Positions 1 to 10,900 of a stretch of DNA of 64,000 nucleotides are shown here, one piece after another. The position numbers and the translations under genes were made by a program. The notes beneath the pieces were generated by a model. The model had not been told where the DNA came from. It did not search any database and saw nothing but the letters and a program-made list of their open reading frames with translations. How positions within the stretch are numbered: the first letter of the stretch is position 1; every line of letters begins with the position of its first letter. Source of the stretch: Guadua angustifolia (taxonomy: Eukaryota > Streptophyta > Magnoliopsida > Poales > Poaceae); contig CM070517.1 in the NCBI GenBank assembly GCA_036346375.1, positions 46,906,200 to 46,970,199 on the forward strand, in the 5' to 3' direction.

Positions 1-2218
1 CCCTCAGCAGGTTCATTTCGACGCTTGGCGAGCGTGGGCTCCCATTCTTTCGGACCCTGCGCAAGCACGAGGGCTTCGAGTGGACTCCAGAGGCGCAGCG
101 GTCCTTCGACGACCTGAAGGTATATCTGTCGTCCCCACCTCTCCTTACAACGCCGCAACCTGGTGAGAAGTTGCTGCTCTACCTTGCGGCCACCGCCCAC
201 GCCGTCAGTGCTGTCCTAGTGGCGGAACGGGGGTCTCAGCGACAGACCAATCTATTATGTCGGTAGGTCTGCGCAGGCCCGAAGGAGCGCTACCCGCAGT
301 GGCTGTTTATGCACGCTCTCCTCATGGCTTCGCTGAAACTCGGCACTATTTTCAGCGCACTCGTGGTCGTCCCGAGCAACTTCCGCTCGGGGACATCTGA
401 GAACCCGGAGGTGTGCGCTTAATCGCCAAGTGGGCCATGGAATCTGGCGGCGTTCGCGTCCGTGTCGTGGGCACGCGACGACCATAAAGTCGCAAGTGGT
501 CGCCGACCGTGGTCGGCAGATGACGCAGCCCGCCCGAGCCAGATCGAAGAGGAGAAGCCTGGATCATGTTCTTCGACGGCTCGAGGTCCTCAAGCGCCGG
601 GGCTAGGATCCTATCCTTACCCCACGGGTGACAAGTTGAGGTACGTAATTGCTTTTGGCTTCCTACGACCAACAATGTGGCGGAATCTGGCCCCTCCCGG
701 CCGGCTTACGAGCTTGCAAGGCTTTGGGTGTGCGTCGCCTGGTCGTGAAGGGCGACTCCCAGCTCGTCATCAACCAGTTCAACAAGGACTACCAATGCTC
801 GGGAGACTCGATGGCGAAGTACCTCGCTGAGGTGCGCAAGATGGAGAAATGGTTCTAGAACTTGGAGCTCAAGCATATCCCCAGGCGAGACAACTCCAGT
901 GCGGATTTTCTCTCCAAGCTCGGCTCCTCCGACGACGATGTCCCACCCAACGCCATCCCGAAAGCGCTCTCGGTCCCGCTGATTTCGACCAAGGGGCACG
1001 ATGCCGCGGGTCGAGGGTATTCCCTCTGGCCGAGGCCATTCACAATTTCTCACGGGCGACCTGCCACCCGACCGCCGAGAGGAGCCGGATCAAGCACCGG
1101 CAAACACAGACACGCTTTGTCGAGGGAGAGCTCTCTGAGACGCAATGTTTCCGGCGTCCCGACACGGTGCATCTCCACGGAGGAGGGTAAGTACCGCCGC
1201 ATGACATTCACTCAGCCTCTGTGGGCGCACTCTTCAGTCAGACAATGGTCGGGAAGGCCTTCCGCATGGGTATTCGCCTTTGGCCAGATGCTCGTGATAT
1301 CGTCCGCACCGCCGAAAGCATGCCAATTTCACGCCGGAAGTCGCATCAGCCGCCTCTGGCTCCGGACCATCCCGCCGCCGGCCCTTCTCGACATGGGGCT
1401 AGACATTCTCGCCCTTTCCTCAAGCAACCGGGGAAGAGGTTCTGTTAAATCGTTGTCGACACCTTCACCAAGTGGATAGAGGCCAACCGGTCTCGACCAT
1501 AATCGCCGGCGGCGATTCGTTTCTTCCGCTTGTTCGTGGTCACCGTATGGGGTTCCACGTAAAATTATCACCCACAACGGTACCCGTTTACGGTGAGTTG
1601 TTCCAGAGTTTTGCGAGAACTCGGCATCAAAATATGCTTCGCCTTTGTGGCCCACCCCCAGAACAACGGAGCAAGAGAGCGAGCCAGCGGACAAATTGTC
1701 CAGTATGTCAAGAAACGAAGTTGCGGATGAGCTCGACCAATACGGCAAGGCCCGGTGGGCGAACTTCCCACCGATCCTATGGTCTATCCGTACCACGACA
1801 AGCCGAACCCACGTGGTCCACGCCCTTCCAAATTGTTTTGGTCCGGCCGCCCGCCTCCCCGAGGTCACGCCGGACTCGCCAGAGTCGGCTTTGGTCGACC
1901 AAGTCGACTTCGAAAGCACGAACGGTCTCGACCTCACCCTCACGAAGCGTAAGATGTCGTGCAATCGCTACGATCAACGACTACCCGCAAGCTCTTCGCA
2001 GACATGCGTCTCGGTCGATGCGACCTAGAAGCTCCTTGTTGGGGACCTAGCCCCGAGGCGATTCGAGCTCGCCCAAAGACCAATAAGTTATCCCAGCGGT
2101 GGAGGCCCCTATAGAGTTGTTTCAACAGATCGCACGGGGCTTACTCGGCTAGCGATGCCGATGGCGAAGAGCTCTCTAGCTCGTGGAACATAGATCACCT
2201 TCGAAATTTTATGTGTAA
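1..2218 (+). pseudogene. Gypsy pol remnant: end of RT, RNase H, integrase (frameshifted)
   Basis: Read across shifting frames, the + strand gives the end of a Ty3/gypsy polyprotein. About 5-260 encodes the RT/RNase H connection (LSRFISTLGERGLP, then SPPLLTTPQPGEKLLLYLAA). About 520-960 is a second RNase H-like domain (GDSQLVINQFNKDYQC, then LKHIPRRDNSSADFLSKL), as in Tat elements, which carry an extra archaeal-type RNase H. About 1220-1990 is integrase (MGLDILALSSSN region, KWIEA, a THNG-like stretch, NNGA). About 2080-2218 is the integrase C-terminus (GPYRVV, WNIDHLR). At least six frameshifts or stops make it non-functional. The original stop is probably the TAA at 2216-2218, preceded by sequence like the usual KFYV ending. 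Confidence 0.85.
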
Positions 2219-2803
2219 CCTCTATGCCTCACATTTCAATAAAAATTTGGTCTTTCATTTTGCCCTCTTATACCTGCTTCCACTTGTGATGCCGCTTTTT
2301 TTTTTGCGGCTCTTCCTTTTTTATGAACACGACCTTCGTCTTGTAGCCAAGATCTGCTCCTATTCTAAGTGACGCGGTTTTTATGTTCACCCCAATGACG
2401 AGCTAAACGTAAGTTTAACCTCTTCGCAATCTAGCTCTCCCCTGCGGGCTCGAGCTAAGAACCTCGCCATGGATTGTGGTCGCAATGCGCATGGTCGCAA
2501 GGGCCGTGAGATCACTAATCTACTTAACGATGTTCGCCCGTGTTCTTCTTCCTTTGCGAATTGTTCCTCAACTTTGCGTGTCGTGGCCTTCGTCCGTATT
2601 CGTCTTGTGCCCAAGGCACGCCGCTCAACCTCGGCCCAACGGGCCGGGTAAGACTACCCTCTACGCGCACGACCGCAGGGACGCGCACGGCAAACAAAGC
2701 GAAAAAGAAAGGCTTGCAAGTATCCCCAAGCTACGGGTTTACAACAGGCGAGGTTTTTGTTCACCAAAAACGATCTGCTTCTATTAAATACATCCCTTGC
2801 TTT
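2219..2803. other. Non-coding spacer between pol and antisense gene of the Tat-like element
   Basis: AT-rich sequence follows the pol stop, with T and A homopolymers (for example 2298-2310) and no reading frame continuous with either neighbour. It lies where the converging pol and antisense transcripts would end. No convincing gene was seen. Confidence 0.5.
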
Positions 2804-5800
2804 TTAACGTTTTTTGACAGTCGGCCATCTCGCAGTAAGCTTCTCTTGCTCAAGCTCTACGACTTTGGCCCTCGGGGTCGATAGCTCACTCGCTCGAGGG
2901 CCACCGTGGAGGCGCCCGCAACTTCGGCGTCGCTCGTCTTGGAGCCGGTGAAGGAGAACGCGTGAGGCTACGCTGGCCGAAAACAAAATTTTCTCGCGAT
3001 TCAACCAGATACATGCGAGTAGAGGATCATGGATCATTACCCTTGGAGCACGTTAGCGCCGAAGTAGAGTGGGTGAAGCCTCCCGCGTGCTCGAAGCATC
3101 AGACGTGGTCGAACGTACTCCATTGCTTCGCCGAAGTGCTTGCGAGATCACCCGAGTGCTCGCCGAGTGGTCTCCGGACCGCCCGAGTGCTCGCCAAGTG
3201 ATCGCTGAGTCCTTGACGTCTCCTCGCTTGCAGGGTGCACGATCAATGATGAAGATGTGCCCACAGTTGTTGGAGAGGGTGAAGCCGATCGCCGATCGCC
3301 GAGATGATCGTGTGGCGCCTCTATGGTATCCACACGTCCGAGGGTGGAACGCCAGGCGCCGTGCTAAGGCACCACGCGACGGCAGCTAGGGTTTCGCGAG
3401 GTAGGGTCGACGGCTAGGGTTTTGTGGTGGGAGAACCACTTTGTTTGCATGCCCCACGCCCCTTTATATAGAGCGCACTAATGGGCCTTCTCGATAGAAG
3501 CCCACTAGGACTCACGCTAATGGATCTTCTACAAGAGAAGTCCATTAAGACGCCAGAGGATCCAAATCGCGTAAACCCACCAATGGATCCAATCCATCGA
3601 CATGATCCAACCTGTTAAGTGTGTGACCCATTAGGCTCATGTACAAGTCGGTATGATCCGGAGAACCCTTTCCTGCACCACAAGTCAATAGCGATTACCT
3701 AGCAAAGACATATTGACCCCCAAATGTACACAATGATCTAATCAGCTGAACCTTGATACACTCACATAGGATCCTTTTGCCACATGATATCAGTCAAGCT
3801 CAAGGTGAGAAGCGTGCCACCCTAGTGATAGCTTGACATATTCACTCGTCAATGTAATGGATATAATTCGTGATTAACACTTTAATCACTTTGGCATGGC
3901 CATGCACTTTTCCTTATCCATCCACACCGAGGGGCCCAGAGATATCTCTCCCGTTATCGAGGAGGGGCAAATTCCATCTTGATCTCTTATATCTCACGTC
4001 ATGTTTCATTGCATACACGTAAGCTACCTTTATAACTCCCTCACATTAGAGAAGCGTTTGATAGCCCCAAAATATACAATTACACATGCCGAGAATCAAT
4101 AAGAATCTCGTGTCAAAGGATCGATAGGTATACCACTCGAGACTACACCACGATGGCACTTCTAAGATAACAATCTCATCGTTGTCTCGGAGCGGGTCTA
4201 TCCAACCCCATGTTCTCTAACATGTGCCCACATTATTGATTTGATATCTCCATATCTATGGTATGTGAAACATTACCATCAATCAATACATGTCTTTGTC
4301 GATCACTATTGTCCCACATAATGATATGTGACCAGGATCGTTTAGAATAATATCATATAACCAATGTGTTTCACAATTAAGTCATACTCAATGAACAAAG
4401 GAGTGACATTTATTCATGGAACTGATAAGTACATGAACATAGACGTATGATACAATCATCTCATATGATCGCCTCTAGGGCATATCACTAACAGCTGGGC
4501 CATCGCGCTTGCCGCCACTCTTTTTGCACGTTCGAGCCTCCCTTCGAGATCCGAGACCTTGGCCTCGAGCTCGGGGGACGCTTTCGCCACAGAAGAAACC
4601 TCAGCGGTGGCCTTCTCCAGTGCCTCGACCTTGCCCCGCTCGGCCTCGACCACCTTGTTGGCATGACCAAGCTTCTCTTCAAGTTCTAGGATCTTGGCCT
4701 CGAGTTCGGCGGACGCCTCACAGAGGGAGGCGCCCGCTCAGCCGCCTTCTCGAGCTTCGACTTTGGCTCGCCGACCTCGGCGCCTTGGCCGACTGCGGCG
4801 CGTTTGCTCCACGGCCATATATCCATGGTCGCGTTCGAGGCCCCGGCTCGCTCGAGCTCTGCAAGATGAGTCACTTCTTGCGCCCTCATCGTCGGGCGCA
4901 GATCGCCGAGCTCTGGGCCTTCGCCGAGCTCCCTTGCTCGACCTCGATTATCTTGATGAGCTGGCGCTTTCGACCTCCCGCGCCTCGATCGCGTTCAGGA
5001 GGTTCCCAAGCACGTCAGCGTGCTCTCGGAGGCCTTGAAGCCCTTGAAAGGCATGGTCGATCACCTTCACAACGAAAGCGAAGGCCCGAAATGAGAAGGG
5101 ACAAGGAGTTCAGACTTCCAAACTACGAGGTGCGCAGGAAGACCCTTACCTTGCGGAGATGGCCTTCGCCAGCGGTAATTCTCACTATCGCCGATACGAT
5201 TGGGGATCTCCTCCTCTTCGATCGCCGCAGTACGATGTCAAGGTCGACCTCGACCACCGCAGCGCTTCGAGCCAGATCTTGAGTTACCGCCTAGGAGCGG
5301 CTCGGTCGTCCGTCACCCTCCGGTGGTTCGGCTGCTGACGATCGGGAAGGCGCGACGGCGGTCTGGACCCGCCTCCACGGTCGGGGCCCCACCTGCCTCG
5401 CTCCAAGGGGGCGGCGGTCCGGCCATTGGCTCTCGACCTCGCAGCTGGCGTCGCGGCCTCGTTCGAGCGGCCGTGGTCGGGAGCTCGGGCGTCCTCCCTC
5501 GCGGCGGCGGAGAGTCGATCGCAAGAATCGCATCATGGGCCTCACGGTGTCAAAATCCGCTACGGTTGCGGGCCGAGTTCTCATCGTCCAGAATCATCAA
5601 AGCCACTGGTCGAATTCACCGGCCGACCAGTTCGACGACTTAACGGTGTGGCGTCGAGCGCCAAGGGCGGCGTGGGACCAGCTCGAAGGTGTTCTCCTCC
5701 TCGACTCGGACTCGATAACACCATCGCTAAACGGGCAAGTTTCGAGCTCGGGTGCTCAAGGTCTGCGATCAAAGCATACGCTAAGCGTAGTTACAAAGGG

Positions 5801-7151
5801 CGCAGACGGATGTCGGGCTTACAGGTCACTAGCCTCCTCGCCGAGGGTCGGCGAAGGTCTTGTCGCCCGTGCCGAGGCGCCCAGCCTCCGTGTCCTCGCG
5901 GCTCGAGGTCTCGGGTCCGAGCCGGCCCGCATCACTCGTCGCGCGGGTTCAGTGCTCGAGGCCCCGGGCTGGGAGTGCTCAAGACTGTGGCGGCAACGCG
6001 GCTCTTCTTCTTGCATAAGGGAAAGCTCGTCAAACGGCAAGGCACGAAAAACGAAGCTCGGGGCTCGACTAGAAGGGCCTTACCGTGGGCGCGGTCCCCC
6101 ACTCGACATGGCGTTTCTTCGCCACCGCTTGGTCCCACGGTGGAGGTCGCTTTTCCCTTTCTTGCTCCTCCGCCAGCAATGGAGCATCCTCCCCGTCAGA
6201 TCCAAGCGGCCCTGGTTTACGAGCGAGCGGCGGCTCAGAAGGCTCGCAGCAAAGACTCGAGCGTTTGGTGGAGACCTACCTCGTCCTTTCGGCGGAGTAC
6301 ATTCTTTGGGGCAGGTTGCCGATGACGACTTTCGCTACCGCTTCCCAAACATCTCGACCATCCCGGCAGAGACCGAGATTCTTTTCGCACCGAAGACAAG
6401 CGGTTGTCAAGAGAAGATCGGTGGGTGTACACAAGCGAGACCTTGAGGCGAGAAGACTTACCAGACGTGCCCTCGCGGGTCGGATCATCGCCCCCCTGGA
6501 TCTCGAAGAACGGGTGCTCCCTCCGCCTAAGAGGGGACACACGGTTCCGCAGGAAATCGTTGGCGATCGCCGCCTGTTGAGACTGCTGGCATGGCATGAG
6601 ATATGAATAAGGCGATGGCCTCCTCGTCGACCTCGAGGTCGTCCGACCGGTCTCCTTCTTGCGGTTGGCGATGGGGTCCTTCAGACATCGGCGTCCGCTT
6701 CGCCTCTTCGTAGAACCAACATTGTTCCACGGGCCAAGGGAATCCCGAGGTTGGAACTTGGGGAAGGCCCACTTGAGCCCGACCCACTGCCGGAAGTAGA
6801 GGCATCCGACCACGGGGTCCTTCCCAGAGCGGAAGAGACTGAAGTATCGAAAGAAGAGCGAGGGGATCGGGAGGATCCTCAGAACCCTCGCATAGATGGG
6901 AAAAGACGGTGAGAGAAGAACGGAGTTTGGCACCGATTGATGAGCTCGATGTCATGAATCGAGAGGACCTCGCGACGAACTCACTCTCCGGTCCGCAAGC
7001 CAAAGAGGGCATAGTGTTTCTGCAGACGATCTGCCGCCCTTGGGGCGCGGCTCCTCTCGTTGCCAGAGTCGCCATAACGGGTCCAGAAAGCCCGTGGACT
7101 CGAGCTCCTCATCCTCGAGTCCGACAGAGTGCTCCTTCCTAACTTGGCCAT
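2804..7151 (-). pseudogene. Antisense gene of Tat-like element: 'putative gypsy type transposon' (Transposase_28-like) protein with coiled coil, broken
   Basis: On the minus strand an ATG at 7151-7149 opens MAKLGRS, matching the start MAKFGQS of the second copy at 47668. Across frameshifts follow FSHLCEG, an FSLFRSG/GCLYFRQW region, DFLRNRVSPLRRREHPFF and a splice donor (exon ends 6462, CTG|GTAAGT) at the same place as in the second copy. Downstream (about 5000-4500) is a coiled coil rich in E, K, A and L (VEALEKATAEVSSVAKASPE). The solo LTR at 2949-4493 interrupts it. Across that LTR the frame resumes (AMA, then RLQDERRRSCGR) and runs to KVVELEQEKL near 2820. The family (PF04195-like) is known only from grass transposons and its function is unknown. 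The gene lies antisense to pol and next to the 3' LTR. Many indels make it a pseudogene. Confidence 0.7.
2949..4493 (-). repeat. Solo LTR, BARE/Angela-like Ty1/copia, inside the antisense gene
   Basis: Read on the minus strand it begins TGTTAGTGATATGCCCTAGA at 4493, the diagnostic start of BARE/Angela/RIRE1-type copia LTRs. It also carries their internal 'gagagatatctctgggcccc' motif (about 3938-3958) and ends ...TCCTTCA at 2949. Flanking 5-mers are GCCGG (2944-2948) and GCTGG (4494-4498), a target duplication with one C/T difference. No internal domain is present, so it is a solo LTR left by LTR-LTR recombination. Removing it and one target copy restores the antisense coding frame on both sides. 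The family name is by similarity remembered, not searched. Confidence 0.75.
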
Positions 7152-7386
7152 GGCGCTTCTTGGTGGTTTAGTCTGGAGGAAAAGGAGGACCTTGTTCGGC
7201 GAAAAACTTGGAAGACGGCGCGAAGAGCGAGAGTTTTTCGACGAACGATGTGGCCTGGGTTTATGAGCCGCGACGGCGAATTCAAATTGGGTGGTGCCTC
7301 AAAAGGCGTACAACCACGATTTGACGCCGCCAGATGCCCGCCAACCGTTCACATCCGTACCGGCATCGAAAGTCCGAAGTCGCCAG
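7152..7386. other. Leader between antisense-gene ATG and Tat LTR
   Basis: Short non-coding stretch between the start codon of the antisense gene and the LTR start. In element orientation the last bases before TGTCGGGG should be the polypurine tract, but here (7365-7386) they are not clearly purine-rich, so that site seems decayed. The equivalent spacer in the second copy (47204-47667) keeps a G-rich tract. Confidence 0.45.
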
Positions 7387-7796
7387 TGTCGGGGCCAAGA
7401 GACTCGCTTTATGGTCTCACTTGAGCCTCGGCAAGGAGCCAGACTCTGCGAAGGTTGCCTCCTCGAGATAAAGGCTCGAGGTTGTCCTAGGAGTTCCCTC
7501 AGGCCTAGAGCCTCGGGGCTAGCCGACGAGGGTGGGTGCTCCTTGACCGTGGCAAGCCTTGGTCAACGGATTCCTGCAAGCTCGAGAGCCCCGACCACGA
7601 CACTGGTATACCGAGGCGCTGGCCTAGAGTGTTGTGGACCCGAGCTCGACCCGCTCGACCTCGAGCTCAAGCGGGATCTCGTTCGAGGCCTTAGCCCGCC
7701 CGGGGTTCGGATCGGCATTTGACCGACAGCTACGGAGAGCGGGTCGTGGGATGACCCAGTCTTGCAGGCAAGTCCGGCGATTCTTGCGCCACCCTC

Positions 7797-10023
7797 AGTA
7801 GGGTCGAGGATACGCCTAGAGGGGGTGAATAGGCGTTTCTGAAATTCGATCGCTCACTAAACAATCGCTCTAATCAACCCCTATGTCAAAACCTAATCAA
7901 TTATAATGCGAGGCGATAAACTCGGTTTTGACAATTAAGGCCTAAATCAACTAGGCTCACTACGCACTAACTAAATTATGTCACTATACAAGAATTACTA
8001 AATTGATCAATCAATTAATACTAAGCAATTTTAATACAATCAAGCAATTGATAAATATACAATAAACGTAAATACTTGAAAGTAAAAGAGACAACCGATA
8101 TTTTTTCGTGGTGTTAGGAGACTTTCCGGTCTCCCTAGTCCACGTTGAGGCAAGCCCACACTTGGACCGCTCCCTTCGAGCACCGCCTCTTTTCCACTAG
8201 TCGTGGTTTTTCACGCTTATGGCGTAGGCTCAACCCGAACCTTCACAAACTTGCCGGGCTTCACACCTTGAAAGCTCCTGCGCACGACGCCTCTGGCAGC
8301 CTAGAGTCGGCAACCTCCAAGAGTAACAAGTCGTTCCTTCGCTTGAACTTCACCGAAGCACAACGAATCGCTCCGGTGATCACCAAGTGCAACACATGCA
8401 CAAGGACCTCCCTCAAGTGCAACACATGCACAAGAGACTCTCAACCCACTTCTAATTGCAACACATGCAATTAGTCTCACTCTTGCTCAAGAACAACTTG
8501 CGGAAATGCAATACATGCAAATCACCTCTCAAATACTCACACAAGAGCCAATACACAAATGAGAGCTTCAATACATGAACCACCTCACCCAATATACTCT
8601 AGCTTATTTGCAAACCATATTTGCAAATAACAAAACAGCATTTTGCAAAAACACATTTTGCAAACACAAACCATAAACTTTACTTAGCCTTTGTGATGAT
8701 CAACACATGATCAAGACACAAGCTAAAACACAATGCATGAGCTCTCACCTTTTGCAACACATGCAAAACTTAGCTCCATGCAAAACCACATAGATTAAGA
8801 AATATTGTTTTGCAAATGAAAACAAAACATGAGGCTTCAACATTTGCAACACATGCAAAAGTGAACTTCACGCAAAAGCTAGCATATTGCTTATCCTATT
8901 TGCAACACAAGCAAATCAAAGCATTATCACGAAAACCAAATGCATATGCTCTTCCTCTTTGCAACATATGCAAATCGAGCATAAACCAATAACAACCGAG
9001 CATAAACTTAACCCATTCGCAACACATGCCAAATGGTTAACTCTTATGCAAAAACCAAATCAAATGATTTGAGCTTGAGTGAACAGCGGATTGAGATCAT
9101 CAACACATGATGAAGCTCAAGTTAGAGACAACCCTCTTAATAATGCAGCGATAAAACTAGACTCAAAGACTACAAAAGTCCTTAGCCTATCTAGTTATAC
9201 CTTCGCAGCATCAAGCAATCCCTTTGGGGTCTTTATGATCTTCACTTGATACTCCTTGGGATCATCACTCGACTCCTCTTCTTTATCATCTCATCCATCT
9301 TTGGACCTAACTCAATCACAACTCATAAAACTTGTTAGTCCAAGATGCATGGTTGTCTCAATTATCTCTTGCACTCCATTAACACATAATAGATGCCTTT
9401 AGATCAATTGAGCACAACCTAAATCAATTTGAATGATTTAAGTGTGTCTTAAGTACAATAGTGCAACTCATGCTTTATTATACTTAAGAGCTATTCATTT
9501 GTCCTTAATTAATCAAGGAACACCATCAACACATGATGAAATGTTCTTTAATGATTAACAAGACAAATGAACTCAATTTAAATTATCATTTAAATTGATA
9601 TGAGTATATATTAACTACTCAAGTTTTCATATACTCATGTATTTAGTTTCTTTGTCTTGATCCTTATATGTGTCAATAAGAATTAGATCAATACAAAGAG
9701 ACTTTCAAGTTAAACTATAAACTCCCCCTAAGTGTGTGCATCCATGTAATATATGGATTGGGAAACATGATGCACATTTTGTGGTTAATATAATGAGGAC
9801 ATTCATATTTTATCTTGACTCCAAAGTATGCAACTAATACTAGAATGGATACATAAACATACCTTGGGTTTCCATTCTTTTAATGCGATGAGACTAATCA
9901 AAGATATTCTAAATAAACAAGTTAGTCTCGATATAAGATTTGTCATTAATAATAAAATCACATTAAGGGATATTAGATTTGTCATTAACACCAAAACCAT
10001 AACTAATGAAGGTTGAACTTACA
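7797..10023 (-). repeat. Solo LTR of SIRE-type family X (minus orientation)
   Basis: The reverse complement starts TGTAAGTTCAACCTTCATTA (10023) and ends CCTCTAGGCGTATCCTCGAC and CCTAC near 7799, matching the + strand LTR at 10901-14238 end to end, apart from internal deletions that shorten it to 2.2 kb. The target duplication CCCTC is perfect (7792-7796 and 10024-10028). The terminal base next to 7796 is A where T is expected (AG for TG). The LTR contains at least a dozen copies of a short palindrome with ACACA loop (8387-9538). No internal region remains. Confidence 0.85.
8387..9538. repeat. Array of ACACA-loop mini-palindromes in LTR family X
   Basis: At least eleven short inverted repeats share the central pentamer ACACA (or a one-base variant) while their arms differ but stay self-complementary. 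Examples: CTAATTGCA/TGCAATTAG (8452-8474, nine perfect pairs), TTTTGCA/TGCAAAA (8750-8768), TTTGCA/TGCAAA (8843-8859), ATTTGC/GCAAAT with a 7-nt loop (8898-8916), TGATCA/TGATCA (8697-8713), CATCA/TGATG (9098-9112 and 9524-9538), GTGCA/TGCAC (8387-8401 and 8417-8431). Spacing ranges from about 30 to a few hundred bp. Function unknown. Confidence 0.85.
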
Positions 10024-10422
10024 CCCTCAAGTTGCACGAAGGCCTCTTCCCGAGGATTTCTCCGGCCGCTATGCGTCGGGAGGAAGTATAAAGACCAAGG
10101 ACACACAAGCTCCGTGGAACACGAAGACAAAGACAAAGACACACCGCAGCTCGAGCTAGGAATCATCGTTGCTATCTTGAGTTGTAAACGCCCTCTTGCA
10201 CACCGATATAATTAGAATCACTGCCGCAAGGCGACTGGAGTAGAGCTGTTACCTTCACAGGGGCTCGAACCAGTATAAACTCTTGTCTCCTGCTCATTGT
10301 CGTCTTGCTCCGACCATCATCACGTCTGTTTTCTTCCTCCGTCCGAGCGAAACACTGGTTGGGTCCCGTAACGTACTGACCCCTACCTCATTTCTTGCGG
10401 TCGGCGATTCCGATCGTCGACA

Positions 10423-10900
10423 CATATATATGTATATATGCACACACGCAGGCCACGCAGGCCAGACGAGAGCGAGCGTCGCGAGCTAGCTAACTACGCT
10501 TAGGTGCGGCAGCGGCATGGGGAGGTGGCGACGGCGAAGAGGCGCGCGTTGGGGGCTGCGGATGTAAGCCGCCAGTAGTTGGGGCTGTTTCGCGTACCGC
10601 CACGAGCACCCTGCTGCGCCGCGCTTTTACTGCCGCGAAGACGCCGCGCACCGCCCACCGAACAACAGAAGCCACGCCGACGGCGTCGGCGGCGACGGGT
10701 TACACGCCGCCCCGCGCCTCGACGGCCCCGACACCGCCATCGCACGAGAGCGAACGCGAGGACGAGAACGGCGGCCACCGACGACGACGACCTCATCGAT
10801 CTCGCGTCCGGTGGTTCTTGTCCACTACTACTCCTATGTCAGGCAGTGTACGTACGTGTGTTTGTAATGGATGCGGATGTACGCTGTGGATGCGGGGCGG
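10423..10900. other. GC-rich gene-like fragment, copy A left part
   Basis: This starts catatatatgtatatatgc and is colinear with 14763-15222. Both hold the stretch around GCGTCGCGAGCTAGCTAACT, GCGGATGTAAGCCGCCAGTA and a GC-rich coding-like segment. The reading frames here (Arg/Pro/Ala-rich on both strands) disagree between the copies, so no protein is supported. The right end at 10900 is the target site of the solo LTR, and copy A resumes at 14239. It may be a captured host gene 5' end, because a CACTA-like terminus lies next to it. Confidence 0.5.

Larger units (their letters stand above)
1..10422 (+). mobile_element. 3' part of a Tat-like Ty3/gypsy retrotransposon with nested insertions
   Basis: Seen: a + strand pol remnant (1-2218), then a gene on the opposite strand (7151 to 2804), then an LTR beginning TGTCGGGG at 7387 and ending CGTCGACA at 10422. 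Known: Tat-lineage gypsy elements of grasses (Grande, RIRE2 type) carry a long region between pol and the 3' LTR, often with an antisense ORF. The order pol, antisense gene, LTR fits that plan, and the second copy at 46.4-50.2 kb has the same LTR-to-antisense-gene order in reverse. Two later solo-LTR insertions (2949-4493 and 7797-10023) interrupt it. The 5' half lies outside the window. That pol and LTR belong to one element is inferred from order and orientation. Confidence 0.7.
7387..10422 (+). repeat. 3' LTR of Tat-like element, split by a nested solo LTR
   Basis: The LTR begins TGTCGGGGCC (7387) and ends GATCGTCGACA (10422), both typical of grass gypsy LTRs. Its body is 7387-7796 plus 10029-10422, about 0.8 kb, close to the 769-bp LTR at 46435. 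The 2.2-kb insert 7797-10023 is a SIRE-type solo LTR with its own target duplication. The right flank starts in a gene-like fragment that is duplicated at 14763, so 10422/10423 is a genuine element boundary. Confidence 0.7.

Noticed and set aside
8387..9030. CRISPR-like array of GCAACACATGC repeats
   Set aside because: Spacing is irregular, arms vary, and this is an LTR in a plant nuclear genome; covarying palindromes describe it better.
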